From the NCBI GenBank assembly GCA_009838625.1, contig VXRG01000131.1:25020-89019 (forward strand): a stretch of DNA of 64,000 nt, read 5' to 3'. Every line of letters begins with the position of its first letter. Positions within the stretch are counted from its first letter, which is position 1. The notes under the pieces were generated by a model. The model was given only the letters and a program-made list of their open reading frames with translations. It was not told where the DNA came from and ran no database searches. Positions 49,506 to 59,547 of the stretch are shown one piece after another. Origin of the DNA: Caldilineaceae bacterium SB0664_bin_27. GTDB lineage: Bacteria > Chloroflexota > Anaerolineae > Caldilineales > Caldilineaceae. Position numbers and translations under genes: made by a program.

Positions 49506-50720
49506 TCAGCTGCCGGCCGAAAGACCGCGAACTGCCTGCTCCTGAACGCCGGATTTCCGCCTGTCCGCGTGGAACTGATGCACGGTCTGCGCAAAGCGGG
49601 CGAAGAGCAGATCGGCGTCGTGGGGGCCGGGGCTGGCTTCCGGGTGGTATTGGACGCAGAAGACGGGCCGGTCGGTGAGGCGCATCCCCTCCAGCGTGCC
49701 GTCATTCAGATTGAGATGCGTGACCTCCACGTTGTCGGGCAGCGTCACCTGGTCGACGGCGTAGTTATGGTTCTGCGCCGTGATCTGGATGTTCGAGCTG
49801 TCCACGTCGCTGACCGGCTGGTTGCCGCCATGGTGGCCGAACTTCAGCTTGAAGGTCTCCGCCCCCAGCGCCAGTCCGATGATCTGATGCCCCAGACAGA
49901 TGCCGAACATCGGCCGGCCGCTCTCCAATAACCTCGCAACCGACCTGGCCGCATACGGAACACCGGCCGGGTCGCCCGGCCCGTTGCTGAGAAAGATCCC
50001 GTCAGGATCCAGGTCCAGAACCTCCTGGGCGGGCGTATCGGCCGGCACAACCGCCACCCGCAGATTGTGGCTGGCCAGGCGGCGCAAAATGTTGTGCTTC
50101 ATACCGAAATCATAGGCGACCACCAGTGGAGAGTCGTGTCCTATGCCGGCCAGCCACGGGCCGGGCGCGGCATCGCCCGACGCGACGGGCGTCCATTCGC
50201 CCTCCGTTTCGTCGCTCCAGTAGAACGGCTCCTCACACGTCACCTCCTGCACCAGATCGCGGCCGTCCAGCCCCTCCCAGCCGTGGGCTAGCTCGATCAA
50301 CTCGGCCTGTGTGCGGCTGCCGTCAGTGCAAAGCGCGCCATGCAACACGCCCTCCTCACGCAGCAGCCGGGTCAACGCACGCGTATCCACCTGGCTGATG
50401 CCGGGAATCCCGTGCCGCTCAAGATAGCTCCCCAGATTTTCATTGGCGCGCCAGTTCGACACAACCGGGCTGACCTCGCGCACGATGAACGCCGTCACCT
50501 GGGGCCGGTCGCTCTCCACGTCCTCCCGATTCACGCCCGTGTTGCCCACATGGGGCACCGTCATGCACACCATTTGGCCGCGGTAGGAGGGATCGGTCAA
50601 CACTTCCTGGTACCCTGTCAGACTGGTATTGAAGACAACTTCCCCCACCACGGTCGTCCGGGCGCCGAAGCCTTCACCCTCGAAGACCCGGCCATTGGCC
50701 AGGGCAAGCAGGGCCCTCAC
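49506..50720 (-). CDS. carA: Carbamoyl-phosphate synthase small subunit
   Basis: [66 protein letters not shown] at 50720 after GAGGAGG. Confidence 0.95.
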   Translation of the reverse strand: MRALLALANGRVFEGEGFGARTTVVGEVVFNTSLTGYQEVLTDPSYRGQMVCMTVPHVGNTGVNREDVESDRPQVTAFIVREVSPVVSNWRANENLGSYLERHGIPGISQVDTRALTRLLREEGVLHGALCTDGSRTQAELIELAHGWEGLDGRDLVQEVTCEEPFYWSDETEGEWTPVASGDAAPGPWLAGIGHDSPLVVAYDFGMKHNILRRLASHNLRVAVVPADTPAQEVLDLDPDGIFLSNGPGDPAGVPYAARSVARLLESGRPMFGICLGHQIIGLALGAETFKLKFGHHGGNQPVSDVDSSNIQITAQNHNYAVDQVTLPDNVEVTHLNLNDGTLEGMRLTDRPVFCVQYHPEASPGPHDADLLFARFAQTVHQFHADRRKSGVQEQAVRGLSAGS

Positions 50721-51367
50721 TGCGTTTCCTCCTCGGACGGCGGTTTCCCGTGCAATTGGATTGGATTGCTGTTCACAGTTCCGTGCGTCCCCGGTTGGCT
50801 GTTTGAGTGTCGGTACGCCAGCTTCAAAGGCTGCCACGCCTGCCATTTGAGCAGGGGCGAGGCCGCGGTCTGGGCGGCTTGGGCTTGACTGATAGGGCTG
50901 TCGGTCAGACTGCGCGCCACCGCCACCTCATCACAATGGTGGAATTTGGGGCAGTAGATACAGTCCTGCCACAGCTTGGGGCTGATGCTCCAGCGGTCCA
51001 CAACCTCAAAGCCAAGCTTTTCGAAGAACCCTTCTTCCAGGGTGAGAGCACAGATCTGGGCATACCCGCGGGCCGTCGCCATCAGTACCAGCTCCTCCAC
51101 GATCCGCCGGCCAATCCCCTTGCCCTGCCCCGCCTGCGCCACCGCCAGCGAACGTATCTCCACCAGCTGTTCGGTCAGGGACACTAACGAGCCGCATCCC
51201 AGCAGATGAGCGTCGCCCCCCACAGCCACCACCCAGTCCGGCAACGACTGCAGAATACTCTCCTCGGTGCGCGGCAGCATCAGGTTCTCCGCCGCAAAGC
51301 CATTGACCAGCGCGGCAATGACAACGATGTCTTCTTCAACAGCCGGCTGTATGCGGATCTCGTCCAT
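50717..51367 (-). CDS. GNAT N-acetyltransferase, likely short ArgA-type N-acetylglutamate synthase
   Basis: [35 protein letters not shown]-terminal [12 protein letters not shown]; within an arg cluster. Confidence 0.8.
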   Translation of the reverse strand: MDEIRIQPAVEEDIVVIAALVNGFAAENLMLPRTEESILQSLPDWVVAVGGDAHLLGCGSLVSLTEQLVEIRSLAVAQAGQGKGIGRRIVEELVLMATARGYAQICALTLEEGFFEKLGFEVVDRWSISPKLWQDCIYCPKFHHCDEVAVARSLTDSPISQAQAAQTAASPLLKWQAWQPLKLAYRHSNSQPGTHGTVNSNPIQLHGKPPSEEETQ

Positions 51368-51439
51368 AACTCGGTTGCCAGTGGCCAGAAACGTCGCGGT
51401 GAGCAAAGTTCACTGACCACTAACCACAGGTCGTCGGCG

Positions 51440-52627
51440 TCACATCTCCTGAAGGATTTCGCCCAGCTTCGACACGGCCTGGGCCAGCTCCTCTTTACTG
51501 ATTGTCAGCGGCGGCACGAAACGCAGAATCTTATCGCCCGCGCTCAACAGCAGCAGACCCGCTTCGTACCCCTTCTCCATCAGCGGTCCGGCCTCGATGT
51601 CCATTTCTATGCCAACGATCAGGCCTTTACCTCGGATCTCGAGAATATGGGGGCTGTTCAACTCGGCCAGAAGCTCCATCAGGTACTCGCCCTTTTCCTT
51701 CACGTCGGCCAGAAACTCCGGCTGCGACACGCGGTCCACCACCGTGGAAGCTACGTGCGTGGTGAAGGGGTTTCCGGCAAAAGTACTGGCATGATCGCCG
51801 GCATGGATCGTATCCGCCACCTTCTGTTTCATCATGATCGCGCCGATGGGCAGGCCGCCGGCCAGCGGTTTGGCCGCGCTCATCAGGTCCGGCTCGACGC
51901 CGTAGCCCTGATAGGCCCACAGGTCGCCGCTGCGCCCCAGGCCGCACTGCACCTCGTCAAAGATCAGGAGCGCGCCGTATTCGTCCGCCAGCGCCCGCAA
52001 CCCCTGCAAAAACTCGGGCGTGGCCGGGTTGATGCCGCCTTCGCCCTGAATCGGTTCGACGATAATCGCACACACCTTGTCGCTCATCTGTGAGCGCGCG
52101 TCATCCAGGTCGTTGAACGCGGCGAAGCGTACGCCCGGCATCAGCGGCTCGAACGGCTGCTGGTACTTCTCACGCGGTGTGGCCGCCAGCGCCCCGAACA
52201 GCCGTCCGTGGAAAGCGTCGCTGAAGGCCAGGATCTCATACTTGTCCTCGTGGCCGTGCTCGCGGGCGTAGCGGCGGGCGAACTTGAAAGCGCCTTCGTT
52301 TGCGCTTGCCCCGCACAGGCAGAAATGCACCTTGTCCGCGAAACTGGACTCGCACAGTTTCTTCGCCAAGCGCGTGTGCGGCTCGGTGTGATACAGATTG
52401 CTTGTGTGGTACATGCCGGTGGACGCAGCCTCCTTAATCGCCTCTTCCACCTCGGCGTCGTTGTAGCCGAGAACGTTCACCGCAATGCCGGCCACCAGGT
52501 CCAGATAAGCCTTGCCCGTGCTGTCATACACCGTGCAGCCCTCGCCCTCCGTCAGCACAAACGGGGGCCGCCCGAAAACGCCAAGCACGTAGTCCTTTTC
52601 GGCCTGAATAATTTCCTCTGCGTTCAC
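51440..52627 (-). CDS. argD: Acetylornithine aminotransferase
   Basis: YDSTGKAYLDLVAGIAVNVLGYND, FCLCGASANEGAFKFAR, LLIFDEVQCGLGRSGDLWAYQ; GTG start after AGGAGG. Confidence 0.92.
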   Translation of the reverse strand: MNAEEIIQAEKDYVLGVFGRPPFVLTEGEGCTVYDSTGKAYLDLVAGIAVNVLGYNDAEVEEAIKEAASTGMYHTSNLYHTEPHTRLAKKLCESSFADKVHFCLCGASANEGAFKFARRYAREHGHEDKYEILAFSDAFHGRLFGALAATPREKYQQPFEPLMPGVRFAAFNDLDDARSQMSDKVCAIIVEPIQGEGGINPATPEFLQGLRALADEYGALLIFDEVQCGLGRSGDLWAYQGYGVEPDLMSAAKPLAGGLPIGAIMMKQKVADTIHAGDHASTFAGNPFTTHVASTVVDRVSQPEFLADVKEKGEYLMELLAELNSPHILEIRGKGLIVGIEMDIEAGPLMEKGYEAGLLLLSAGDKILRFVPPLTISKEELAQAVSKLGEILQEM

Positions 52628-52759
52628 TTTCTCCTCCTGAAGGGTCTCATTATTTTCGCCAACCACTCAGCCATTCTCTGTCCGCCATCCAATTTGAGGC
52701 AAGCCAAGGGTTTTTCACTATCTCAGAAAACGCCTGCGAGCGGCGCTACCAACCACTGG

Positions 52760-53593
52760 TCACTGACCACTGACGCCTGCAGCTCCAATGATTCCGGTTC
52801 CACCGTCCTCCTGGACTCCGGCCAAATTCGTGATAACCGCCTGTGTAACACCGCGCCTGACCGCGTCAACAGCGCTTCTGACCTTCGGCACCATGCCACC
52901 CCTGATGCTCCCCTCGGCGATCCACTCTTCGCACTGGTCCGCGGTGATGCCCCGCACAACCCGCCCGGCGATCAGAACGCCGGGCACATTGCTGACAAAG
53001 ATTAACTTGATCGCGCCCGTTGCCGCCGCGATTGCCGCCGCAACATGGTCGGCGTTGACGTTATAACTGAGCCCGTCAAATGCGCCTAGGCTGATGGGGC
53101 TGATAACGGGCACGACATCTGCCTCCAACAGGATGGTCAGCAGCCCGGTGTCAACGTCCTGAACTTCGCCCACACGGCCCAGGTCACCCTGCGGATGCCA
53201 CATCTTCTCCACAAAGACCGTGCCGTCGTCCACTCCGCTGATGCCGATGGCACGCACATCTTCGTTCACTAACTGGCGCACGATCCGTTTGTTCATCAGG
53301 CCACTGAGCACCATCTCCACCACTTCCAGGCTCTCTTCATCTGTGACCCGCAGCCCCTCGATAAAATGGGGCTCCAGCCCCAACCGCTTCTGGAAGTCGG
53401 CGATCGTCTTTCCGCCCCCATGCACGACAATCGGGCTCTTGCCGTCCTGCTGCAAACTCTTTACCGCCTGCACCAGGCCAAACAGAAAGGCCTCGTCGTC
53501 CAATTCGTTTCCACCGATCTTGAGGATGACGATATGGCGCCCCGTCTCTTGCCCCGGGTCAACGGTAAGCGTGTCAGTTTCACTCAGGTTCAT
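52760..53593 (-). CDS. argB: Acetylglutamate kinase
   Basis: ILKIGGNELDD, VVHGGGKTIADFQKRLGL, NVNADHVAAAIAAATGAIKLIFVSNVPGV, IRGGMVPKV. Confidence 0.94.
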   Translation of the reverse strand: MNLSETDTLTVDPGQETGRHIVILKIGGNELDDEAFLFGLVQAVKSLQQDGKSPIVVHGGGKTIADFQKRLGLEPHFIEGLRVTDEESLEVVEMVLSGLMNKRIVRQLVNEDVRAIGISGVDDGTVFVEKMWHPQGDLGRVGEVQDVDTGLLTILLEADVVPVISPISLGAFDGLSYNVNADHVAAAIAAATGAIKLIFVSNVPGVLIAGRVVRGITADQCEEWIAEGSIRGGMVPKVRSAVDAVRRGVTQAVITNLAGVQEDGGTGIIGAAGVSGQ

Positions 53594-53656
53594 AGAGTTG
53601 CCTCGTGCCGTGGATGGAACACAGATGCTCGCTGTGAAAGCGGACGGGCGCAGGCT

Positions 53657-54502
53657 TCACACAGCGCGCCGCGCATGCTTTCTCTGTCGCATTACCTCGT
53701 ATGCCAGTGCCGCCGCCGCCGCCGTCGTGCCCAGAGACGGCTCGTAACTGACGCGGTCGTACGGGACCTGCAAGCTTAAGTCGGCTTGCTTCGCAAACGA
53801 CCGGGTTACACCCCGTTTTTCCCCGCCCACCAGCAGAAATAGCGGGGCCGTCAGATCGGCCTCATCCATCGGCAGCGCGTTCTCCTTCTGGGCGCAGGCC
53901 ACCATCAACCCCCGCTCACGGTAGAATTCCGCCGCTTCCACAACGGTCTCGGCAACCGCCATCGGCATCAGCTCGGACGCGCCTGCCGAGGCCCGCGCCA
54001 CCGTTGCCGCCGCGCTCATCCAATTGCGGGCCCGCAGCGCAACACCGTGCGCGCCCATCGCGTACAGCGCCCGCAGCGACTGACCGAAGTTGAAGGGGTC
54101 TTCGATGCCGTCCAGCATCACGACAAATGCCGGTCCATTCCCGCGCGGCAGCAACGCTTCCAGGCTGACAAACTGTCGTTGCCCTGCTTCGGCCGCAATC
54201 CCGCCATGAGATTTGCCCTGGGTTACGGCGTCGATTTCCGCCGCGCCCACCTGTACCACCGGTACATTGGCCTCACGCGCCCGGTGTTCCAGCCAGCGCA
54301 CTGTCCGGTCCTCCCGGTCTGCCCGCAGCAGCACGCGGTGAACGGTACGATAGGGAGAACGCAAGGCCGCGGCCACCGAGATCTTGCCCTCCAGGAAAGT
54401 GACTGTTTCTTTCTCGCTCAACGCTTGGCCTGAATCCACTTGTTTCCGGCTCTTCCAGGGAAGCTCATGTCTGCCGGGGGCAGCACGCCGTCTCTTGGCC
54501 AC
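53657..54502 (-). CDS. SpoU/TrmH family RNA methyltransferase
   Basis: VMLDGIEDPFNFGQSLRALYAMG..LFLLVGGEKRGVTRSF..SLGTTAAAAALAYEVMRQR. Confidence 0.9.
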   Translation of the reverse strand: MAKRRRAAPGRHELPWKSRKQVDSGQALSEKETVTFLEGKISVAAALRSPYRTVHRVLLRADREDRTVRWLEHRAREANVPVVQVGAAEIDAVTQGKSHGGIAAEAGQRQFVSLEALLPRGNGPAFVVMLDGIEDPFNFGQSLRALYAMGAHGVALRARNWMSAAATVARASAGASELMPMAVAETVVEAAEFYRERGLMVACAQKENALPMDEADLTAPLFLLVGGEKRGVTRSFAKQADLSLQVPYDRVSYEPSLGTTAAAAALAYEVMRQRKHARRAV

Positions 54503-54563
54503 ACCGTGGTCTATGGCTGGGTACAGTCACCAGATACTGACGATTGGCTACTTGTCAGAGCGG

Positions 54564-55598
54564 TTACTGCAATCCTGCGGTCTCGTCCAACCCTACGGCG
54601 ATGTTGTAGTTCTGAACCGCCTGTCCGCTGCCCCCTTTGATCAAATTGTCGATCGAGGCGGTGATGACATACTCACTCCCATCCGCCAGCAACGGATCAG
54701 CCTGTGTTATACCGATGGCGCAGCGATTTGTACCGGTCGTGTGGGCAAGGCTGGCCTGCTCGCCTTGAGGCAACAGATGGATAAATGGCTCACCGGCGTA
54801 GTTCTCCGCATAAAGTTCGCGGATACGCTCCTCTGTCACGCCGGTAGGGACGTCCACGTACATCGTGCTCAGGATGCCCCGGTTGACCGGTACAAGATGG
54901 GGCGTGAAGAGAAATCTGTGGCCGCGCTGCCCACCGTTGGCTGCTCCCAGCACCTGCTCCATCTCGGCGATGTGCCGGTGACGGTGACCGACGTTGTACG
55001 GGGTAATGTTTTCGTTGGCCTCGACGAACTGGTAGGTCAGATTCGTCTTGCGCCCGGCTCCCGATACGCCGCTCATGCTGTCGATGATCACCCGTTCCCC
55101 CAGCCAACCCGCCTTGGCCAGCGGGTACAGGCCCAGATTGACGCTGGTGGGATAGCAGCCGGGGTTGGCGATCAACTGAGCGCCGTCCAGCTGGCTGCGG
55201 TACAGTTCGCACAGGCCGTAGCGGGCCTCGGCGCACAGTTCCGGCGCGCTGTGCTCGACGCCGTACCAGCGTTCATAGACATCTACGTCTTTCAGACGAA
55301 AATCGGCGCTTAGGTCGATAACGCGCACACCGGCGCCATAGAAGCGTCTCACCGCCTCCATCGACTCCGCATGCGGCAGACACAGAAAAACGACATCCAC
55401 CTCATCCGTGCGCAGATAGGCACTTTCAAGGTTTATCAACGGGTAGCTCCAGGGCGTACTGAAGATCTGGTCGAAGCTCTTGCCTGCATTTCGTTCGCTC
55501 GTCAGCCAGCCCACTTCAAGCTCCGGATGTCGGTGAATCAAAGTGATCAATTCATACCCGATATAGCCTGATGCGCCAGCGATTCCTGCCTTATGCAT
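54564..55598 (-). CDS. argC: N-acetyl-gamma-glutamyl-phosphate reductase
   Basis: AGIAGASGYIGYELITLIHRHPELEVGWL, FLCLPHA, IANPGCYPTSVNLGLYPL, SMSGVSGAGR. Confidence 0.95.
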   Translation of the reverse strand: MHKAGIAGASGYIGYELITLIHRHPELEVGWLTSERNAGKSFDQIFSTPWSYPLINLESAYLRTDEVDVVFLCLPHAESMEAVRRFYGAGVRVIDLSADFRLKDVDVYERWYGVEHSAPELCAEARYGLCELYRSQLDGAQLIANPGCYPTSVNLGLYPLAKAGWLGERVIIDSMSGVSGAGRKTNLTYQFVEANENITPYNVGHRHRHIAEMEQVLGAANGGQRGHRFLFTPHLVPVNRGILSTMYVDVPTGVTEERIRELYAENYAGEPFIHLLPQGEQASLAHTTGTNRCAIGITQADPLLADGSEYVITASIDNLIKGGSGQAVQNYNIAVGLDETAGLQ

Positions 55599-55752
55599 CT
55601 CCTCTCTCCTTCTCGTTCTTATAGTGCAGGTCGCACATCAATCGGATCCTCGTTCGGGACGGGTACCCGCCGGAACTCGAACTACCCCGGAATGTACTCC
55701 GATTCCCCGCGTTTGTTGATTGCGCTGCCGCTGTGCCCCAAAAAAGCAGTAC

Positions 55753-55780
55753 AAAAAAAGCCCCCCGTCCGGGGAGCTTT
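55753..55780 (-). terminator. Rho-independent terminator/attenuator upstream of argC
   Basis: Minus strand AAAGCTCCCC-GGAC-GGGGGGCTTT followed by TTTT; 10-bp stem with one U-G. Confidence 0.85.
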
Positions 55781-55933
55781 GCAATCGGCTGATTCCCGCT
55801 GAGGAAACCGGGCCCACGCGCAAATGCCCAGACGGCTGTCTGGTTATTGCAGGGGACGCCTCCTCAACTGGGTACTGCAGGTGCTGGTTGGGCTCATGTT
55901 TTCATCTTCAGTGGAAGTTTCACTCTGAATGAC

Positions 55934-55962
55934 AGTCTAGCACGCGGCTGCCACGCTGTCAA
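55934..55962 (-). promoter_or_regulatory. Sigma-70-type promoter for the argC operon leader
   Basis: Minus strand TTGACA (55962-55957), 17-nt spacer, TAGACT (55939-55934). Confidence 0.7.
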
Positions 55963-56030
55963 GCGCCATCGTATCCGAAATGCACTTGATTCGCCTTCAG
56001 CAGCAGGTCACCAACAACAGTATTCCGATT

Positions 56031-56504
56031 TCAATCGAGATCGACCATACGCAGTTCGGTGGAGATGTCGATGCTGCCTTCAAGACTGCGCGCAACAGGG
56101 CAGAACTGCGCATGGAACCCGTGTACCCGTTCCGCCGTTTCCCGCTGCTCAGGAGCCACTCTCAAAGTGTAAGTGGCGTGAATCCGTTTGATGATCAGCA
56201 CGTTGCCGTCTTTTTCGATCTCAGCTTCCACGTCGGCGGTCAGAAAGCCGTCGCCCGCAGGTATCTTACGCGCCTCCAGCGCGCCCCCGAAGGTGCCGGT
56301 CAGTCAGCCGCCTGTGGCAGCATTGACATAGTCGAGTGTGGTGGCATGCGGCTCGTGGATGGCGGTATCCACGCCGTAATGTTCGGCCACTTCCGAATGG
56401 ACGCCGAACTTCGTATGCTCCTCCTCGGCCGGCAGAAACGCTCTGCGCAGCGGTCCTTTCACCCGCTCGATGCGCACTTTCGAGCGATATGCGACATCTC
56501 CCAT
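56031..56504 (-). CDS. OsmC-family peroxiredoxin-like protein with in-frame TGA (56304-56306), candidate selenoprotein
   Basis: MGDVAYRSKVRIERV...TTLDYVNAATGG-[TGA]-LTGTFGGALEARKIPAGDGFLTADVEAEIEKDGNVLIIKRIHATYTLR..HGFHAQFCPVARSLEGSIDISTELRMVDLD; both ORF-track halves are in the same frame. Confidence 0.78.
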
Positions 56505-56855
56505 GTTCTCTCTCCTCAATTTGACGTTTTCAGATTCCCCACGGAAGCAGGCCTTTCGTACTCAGCTGGCAAATCAACGCCTGCGGGCAGCAGCCTGACC
56601 ATCGGAAACCGTTACAGTGGAGCTTAATTGTAGGCGGGGCGCCCTCAGACGGCAAATTGCCTCTTCAAAGCTGTGGCCGCACTGTCAAAAGGCGCTTGAG
56701 CTGTCCTCAGGGCGGATTTCATGGGGATGAATCACAAACAATTTGTAATGGAAAATCTCGAAAGGGTATTGAAATTGCTCAATCCGCGTGCTATACTATA
56801 CGAATGCGCGCGGGGCGCATGTTTTGCACGGTCTTTCGGTCCCGGATCCTGTGGT

Positions 56856-56871
56856 TGTTTCACATGAAACA
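56856..56871. promoter_or_regulatory. Second parS-like site TGTTTCACATGAAACA (one mismatch to consensus)
   Basis: Read directly; differs from TGTTTCACGTGAAACA at one central base; intergenic. Confidence 0.65.
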
Positions 56872-56975
56872 TTCGCAGCTTCGAATCCGTCTCTATGTTG
56901 GGATGCGCCCAAAGAAAGTCAGAACAGGCGCATCTGTTTACGTGTTGGATTTCTGTTCGCCGCGGGGTGGCCTGC

Positions 56976-57968
56976 ATGTCGGCACAAAATCTGGCTGCAG
57001 TGAACAGCGCAGCCATCGAAGAATCAAATAGCAAGGCAGATTCCGCCGCACAGGCCGGTGTCCCGGTGATCGACTATGAAGGCAGCGGCTATCGCAAGGA
57101 CTTCTGGGAAGGCCAGGGACGCGAGTACGAGGATGCCGTCGAGCGGATCGTCCTGCAACGTCTTCTGCCTCCGCAGGGCGGACGTATCGCCGAAATCGGG
57201 GCTGGCTTTGGCCGCCTGGCCGATCTTTACCTCGGCTACGATCAGATCGTGCTCTTCGACTACAGCCGCACGATGCTGGCCGACGCCGTATATAGATGGG
57301 GGCACGACCCGCGATTTGTCTTTGTCGCCGGCAATCTCTATCAGATGCCACTGGCCGCCGGCACGCTTGACGCGCTCGTCATGGTTCGGGTGATGCACCA
57401 TCTGGCCGATGTGCCGGCCGCACTGGCCCAGCTGCAGCCGCTTCTACATCAGCGCAGCACGGCTGTGCTCGAATATGCCAACAAGCGCAACCTGAAGGCA
57501 GTACTGCGCTGGCTCACTCGTCGACAGCAGTGGTCGCCCTTTGACCGGGCGCCTCTGGAGTTCGTTGCCATGAATTTCGACTTTCATCCCGGCTGGATGG
57601 CCACAGAAATGAAAAACGCCGGCCTGCGCGTGGATGAACGAGTTGGCGCATCCCATTTCCGCCTGCCGGCGCTCAAAAGAGCCCTGCCGGCCCGTCTGCT
57701 CGCTCGTCTGGATAGCCGCCTCTTCCACATCGGCGGCAGATTCCCCCTCGCGCCCAGCGTCTTCGTGCGCGCGGCCGCGCCAGACCCTGCAGATAGGCCG
57801 CAGAGTGAAGTCGGTCCGGGCGAAGTCGACCCGGCGCAACTGTTCCGCTGTCCGTCCTGCGCAGCCCACCCCTTGGCTGCCCTCGGCCCGTCACAGCTTC
57901 AGTGTCCGTCCTGCGCACGCAAGTTTGGGCAAACGGACGGCATCTGGGATTTCAAACTTCCAGCGTGA
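56976..57968 (+). CDS. Class I SAM-dependent methyltransferase with C-terminal Cys4 zinc-ribbon-like (Trm112-like) segment
   Basis: GGRIAEIGAGFGRLADLYLGYDQIVLFDYS..MVRVMHHLADVPAALAQLQPLL; tail LFRCPSCAAHPLAALGPSQLQCPSCARKFGQTDGIWDF; ATG 56976. Confidence 0.85.
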   Translation: MSAQNLAAVNSAAIEESNSKADSAAQAGVPVIDYEGSGYRKDFWEGQGREYEDAVERIVLQRLLPPQGGRIAEIGAGFGRLADLYLGYDQIVLFDYSRTMLADAVYRWGHDPRFVFVAGNLYQMPLAAGTLDALVMVRVMHHLADVPAALAQLQPLLHQRSTAVLEYANKRNLKAVLRWLTRRQQWSPFDRAPLEFVAMNFDFHPGWMATEMKNAGLRVDERVGASHFRLPALKRALPARLLARLDSRLFHIGGRFPLAPSVFVRAAAPDPADRPQSEVGPGEVDPAQLFRCPSCAAHPLAALGPSQLQCPSCARKFGQTDGIWDFKLPA

Positions 57969-58190
57969 CCTTATCGCATGCAGTTTGCAGGGGTCGCTTG
58001 AGAAGTACCCCCACACGATCTACCCCGATCGTATCTGGGCCATTTGAGATGTTCTCTACGGAAGAGTTTCATCTCTCTATGGTAAGTTGACCAACACTTG
58101 AAAGCTACTACGCGCCAACGACGTCGCCCGGCCGCTTCATGTCCGGCTTGCCGCGAACAGCGCTTATTCACTTTACGAAAAGAGGTGACG

Positions 58191-59465
58191 ATGGCTGAAG
58201 AAATGCTTATGACAAAGGAACTGACGCAAGAGCACAATGCGGATTCGAATACATCCGTGTCCGAAAATGGCACAGCGGTGTCTGAAAATGGCACGGCGCA
58301 GGCTGAGGTGCAGTTTTTCAGTCCAAAAGAGACTCTCGCCCATCTGCTCAAACTGGGCCGCGAAAAGGGCTTTGTCAGCTACGATGAAGTTCTGCAAGTC
58401 ATGCCCGAAGCCGAAAACGATGTTGAGCAACTGGACGACATCTTCGCATCGCTGCTTGAGCAAGGCATTTCTGTCGGACAGGCCAAGGAGGAAGTTCCCA
58501 CCGAAGAGAAGAAAGATGCAGCCGAGAGCGCGGAAGAGGACGAATTTGATCTGAGCCAGATTGAGATCGACGACTCTATCAGCCTCTATCTGAAGGAGAT
58601 CGGCCGCGTCCCCTTGCTGACCGCCGCCGAAGAGGTCGATCTGGCCAAACGCATGGAGGCAGGACGCGATTCTCGGCACCGTCTCAATCACGAGCAGATC
58701 GAATGGGAGGAGCGCGAACAACTGCTCTGGCTGGTTCGCGACGGCCGCTCCGCACAGGAGCATCTGATCAAGGCGAACAGCCGTCTGGTCGTCAGCGTCG
58801 CCAAAAAGTATGTCGGCCGCGGCGTCCCCTTCCTCGACCTGATCCAGGAAGGCAATATCGGTCTCATACGCGCCGTCAAGAAGTTTGATTACTGCCGGGG
58901 CTATAAGTTCAGTACCTATGCCACCTGGTGGATCCGGCAGGCTGTCACTCGCGCCATCGCCGACCAGGGGCGCACCATCCGAGTGCCGGTGCATATGTAC
59001 GAGCAGATCAACCGCCTGACCCGCACCAGCCGCCAGCTCGTGCAGGAGTTGGGCCGCGACCCGACCACCGAAGAGATCGCTGAGGAGTTGGGCGTCACCC
59101 CGCGCAAGGTCGAGCACATCATGCGCGTCAGCCAGCGGCCTCTCAGTCTTGAAATGCCGGTCGGAGAGGAAGAAGACAGCTACTTGGGCGACTTCATCGA
59201 GGACGAGGACGCAGACAGCCCGCAAGATTCCGCCGGCCGTCAGATCCTGCGGGAGGTGATCGACGAGATCTTCCAGAGCCTGACCCCCCGCGAGGTACGC
59301 ATCCTGCAGCTCCGCTTCGGTTTGGTCGACGGCTACAACTATACCCTTGAGGAGGTTGGCAGAAAGTTCGGCGTCACGCGTGAACGGATCCGCCAGATCG
59401 AAGCCCAGGCGCTGAGCCGTCTGCGGCACCCCAGCCGCAGCCGCAGACTGCGGGACTACCTCTAA
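58191..59465 (+). CDS. sigA: Primary sigma factor RpoD/SigA
   Basis: [123 protein letters not shown] after AAGAGGTGACG. Confidence 0.96.
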   Translation: MAEEMLMTKELTQEHNADSNTSVSENGTAVSENGTAQAEVQFFSPKETLAHLLKLGREKGFVSYDEVLQVMPEAENDVEQLDDIFASLLEQGISVGQAKEEVPTEEKKDAAESAEEDEFDLSQIEIDDSISLYLKEIGRVPLLTAAEEVDLAKRMEAGRDSRHRLNHEQIEWEEREQLLWLVRDGRSAQEHLIKANSRLVVSVAKKYVGRGVPFLDLIQEGNIGLIRAVKKFDYCRGYKFSTYATWWIRQAVTRAIADQGRTIRVPVHMYEQINRLTRTSRQLVQELGRDPTTEEIAEELGVTPRKVEHIMRVSQRPLSLEMPVGEEEDSYLGDFIEDEDADSPQDSAGRQILREVIDEIFQSLTPREVRILQLRFGLVDGYNYTLEEVGRKFGVTRERIRQIEAQALSRLRHPSRSRRLRDYL

Positions 59466-59547
59466 CTGCGAGGAGAGAGTGAAGGGCAGTGAGAATCGAG
59501 GGACTGAGGTAAGCCAGCTCAGTTCTCTCAGTCCTCACGCCTTTTCT

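Noticed and set aside
55599-55930. T-box riboswitch upstream of argC
   Set aside because: Conserved GGGUGGNACCGCG sequence and specifier-loop features not found by eye; kept only as an unclassified attenuator candidate.
56031-56519. Calling the OsmC gene an ordinary pseudogene
   Set aside because: The only interruption is TGA at the expected catalytic Cys codon and the rest is intact, so selenocysteine is the better working hypothesis, though a point mutation is not excluded.
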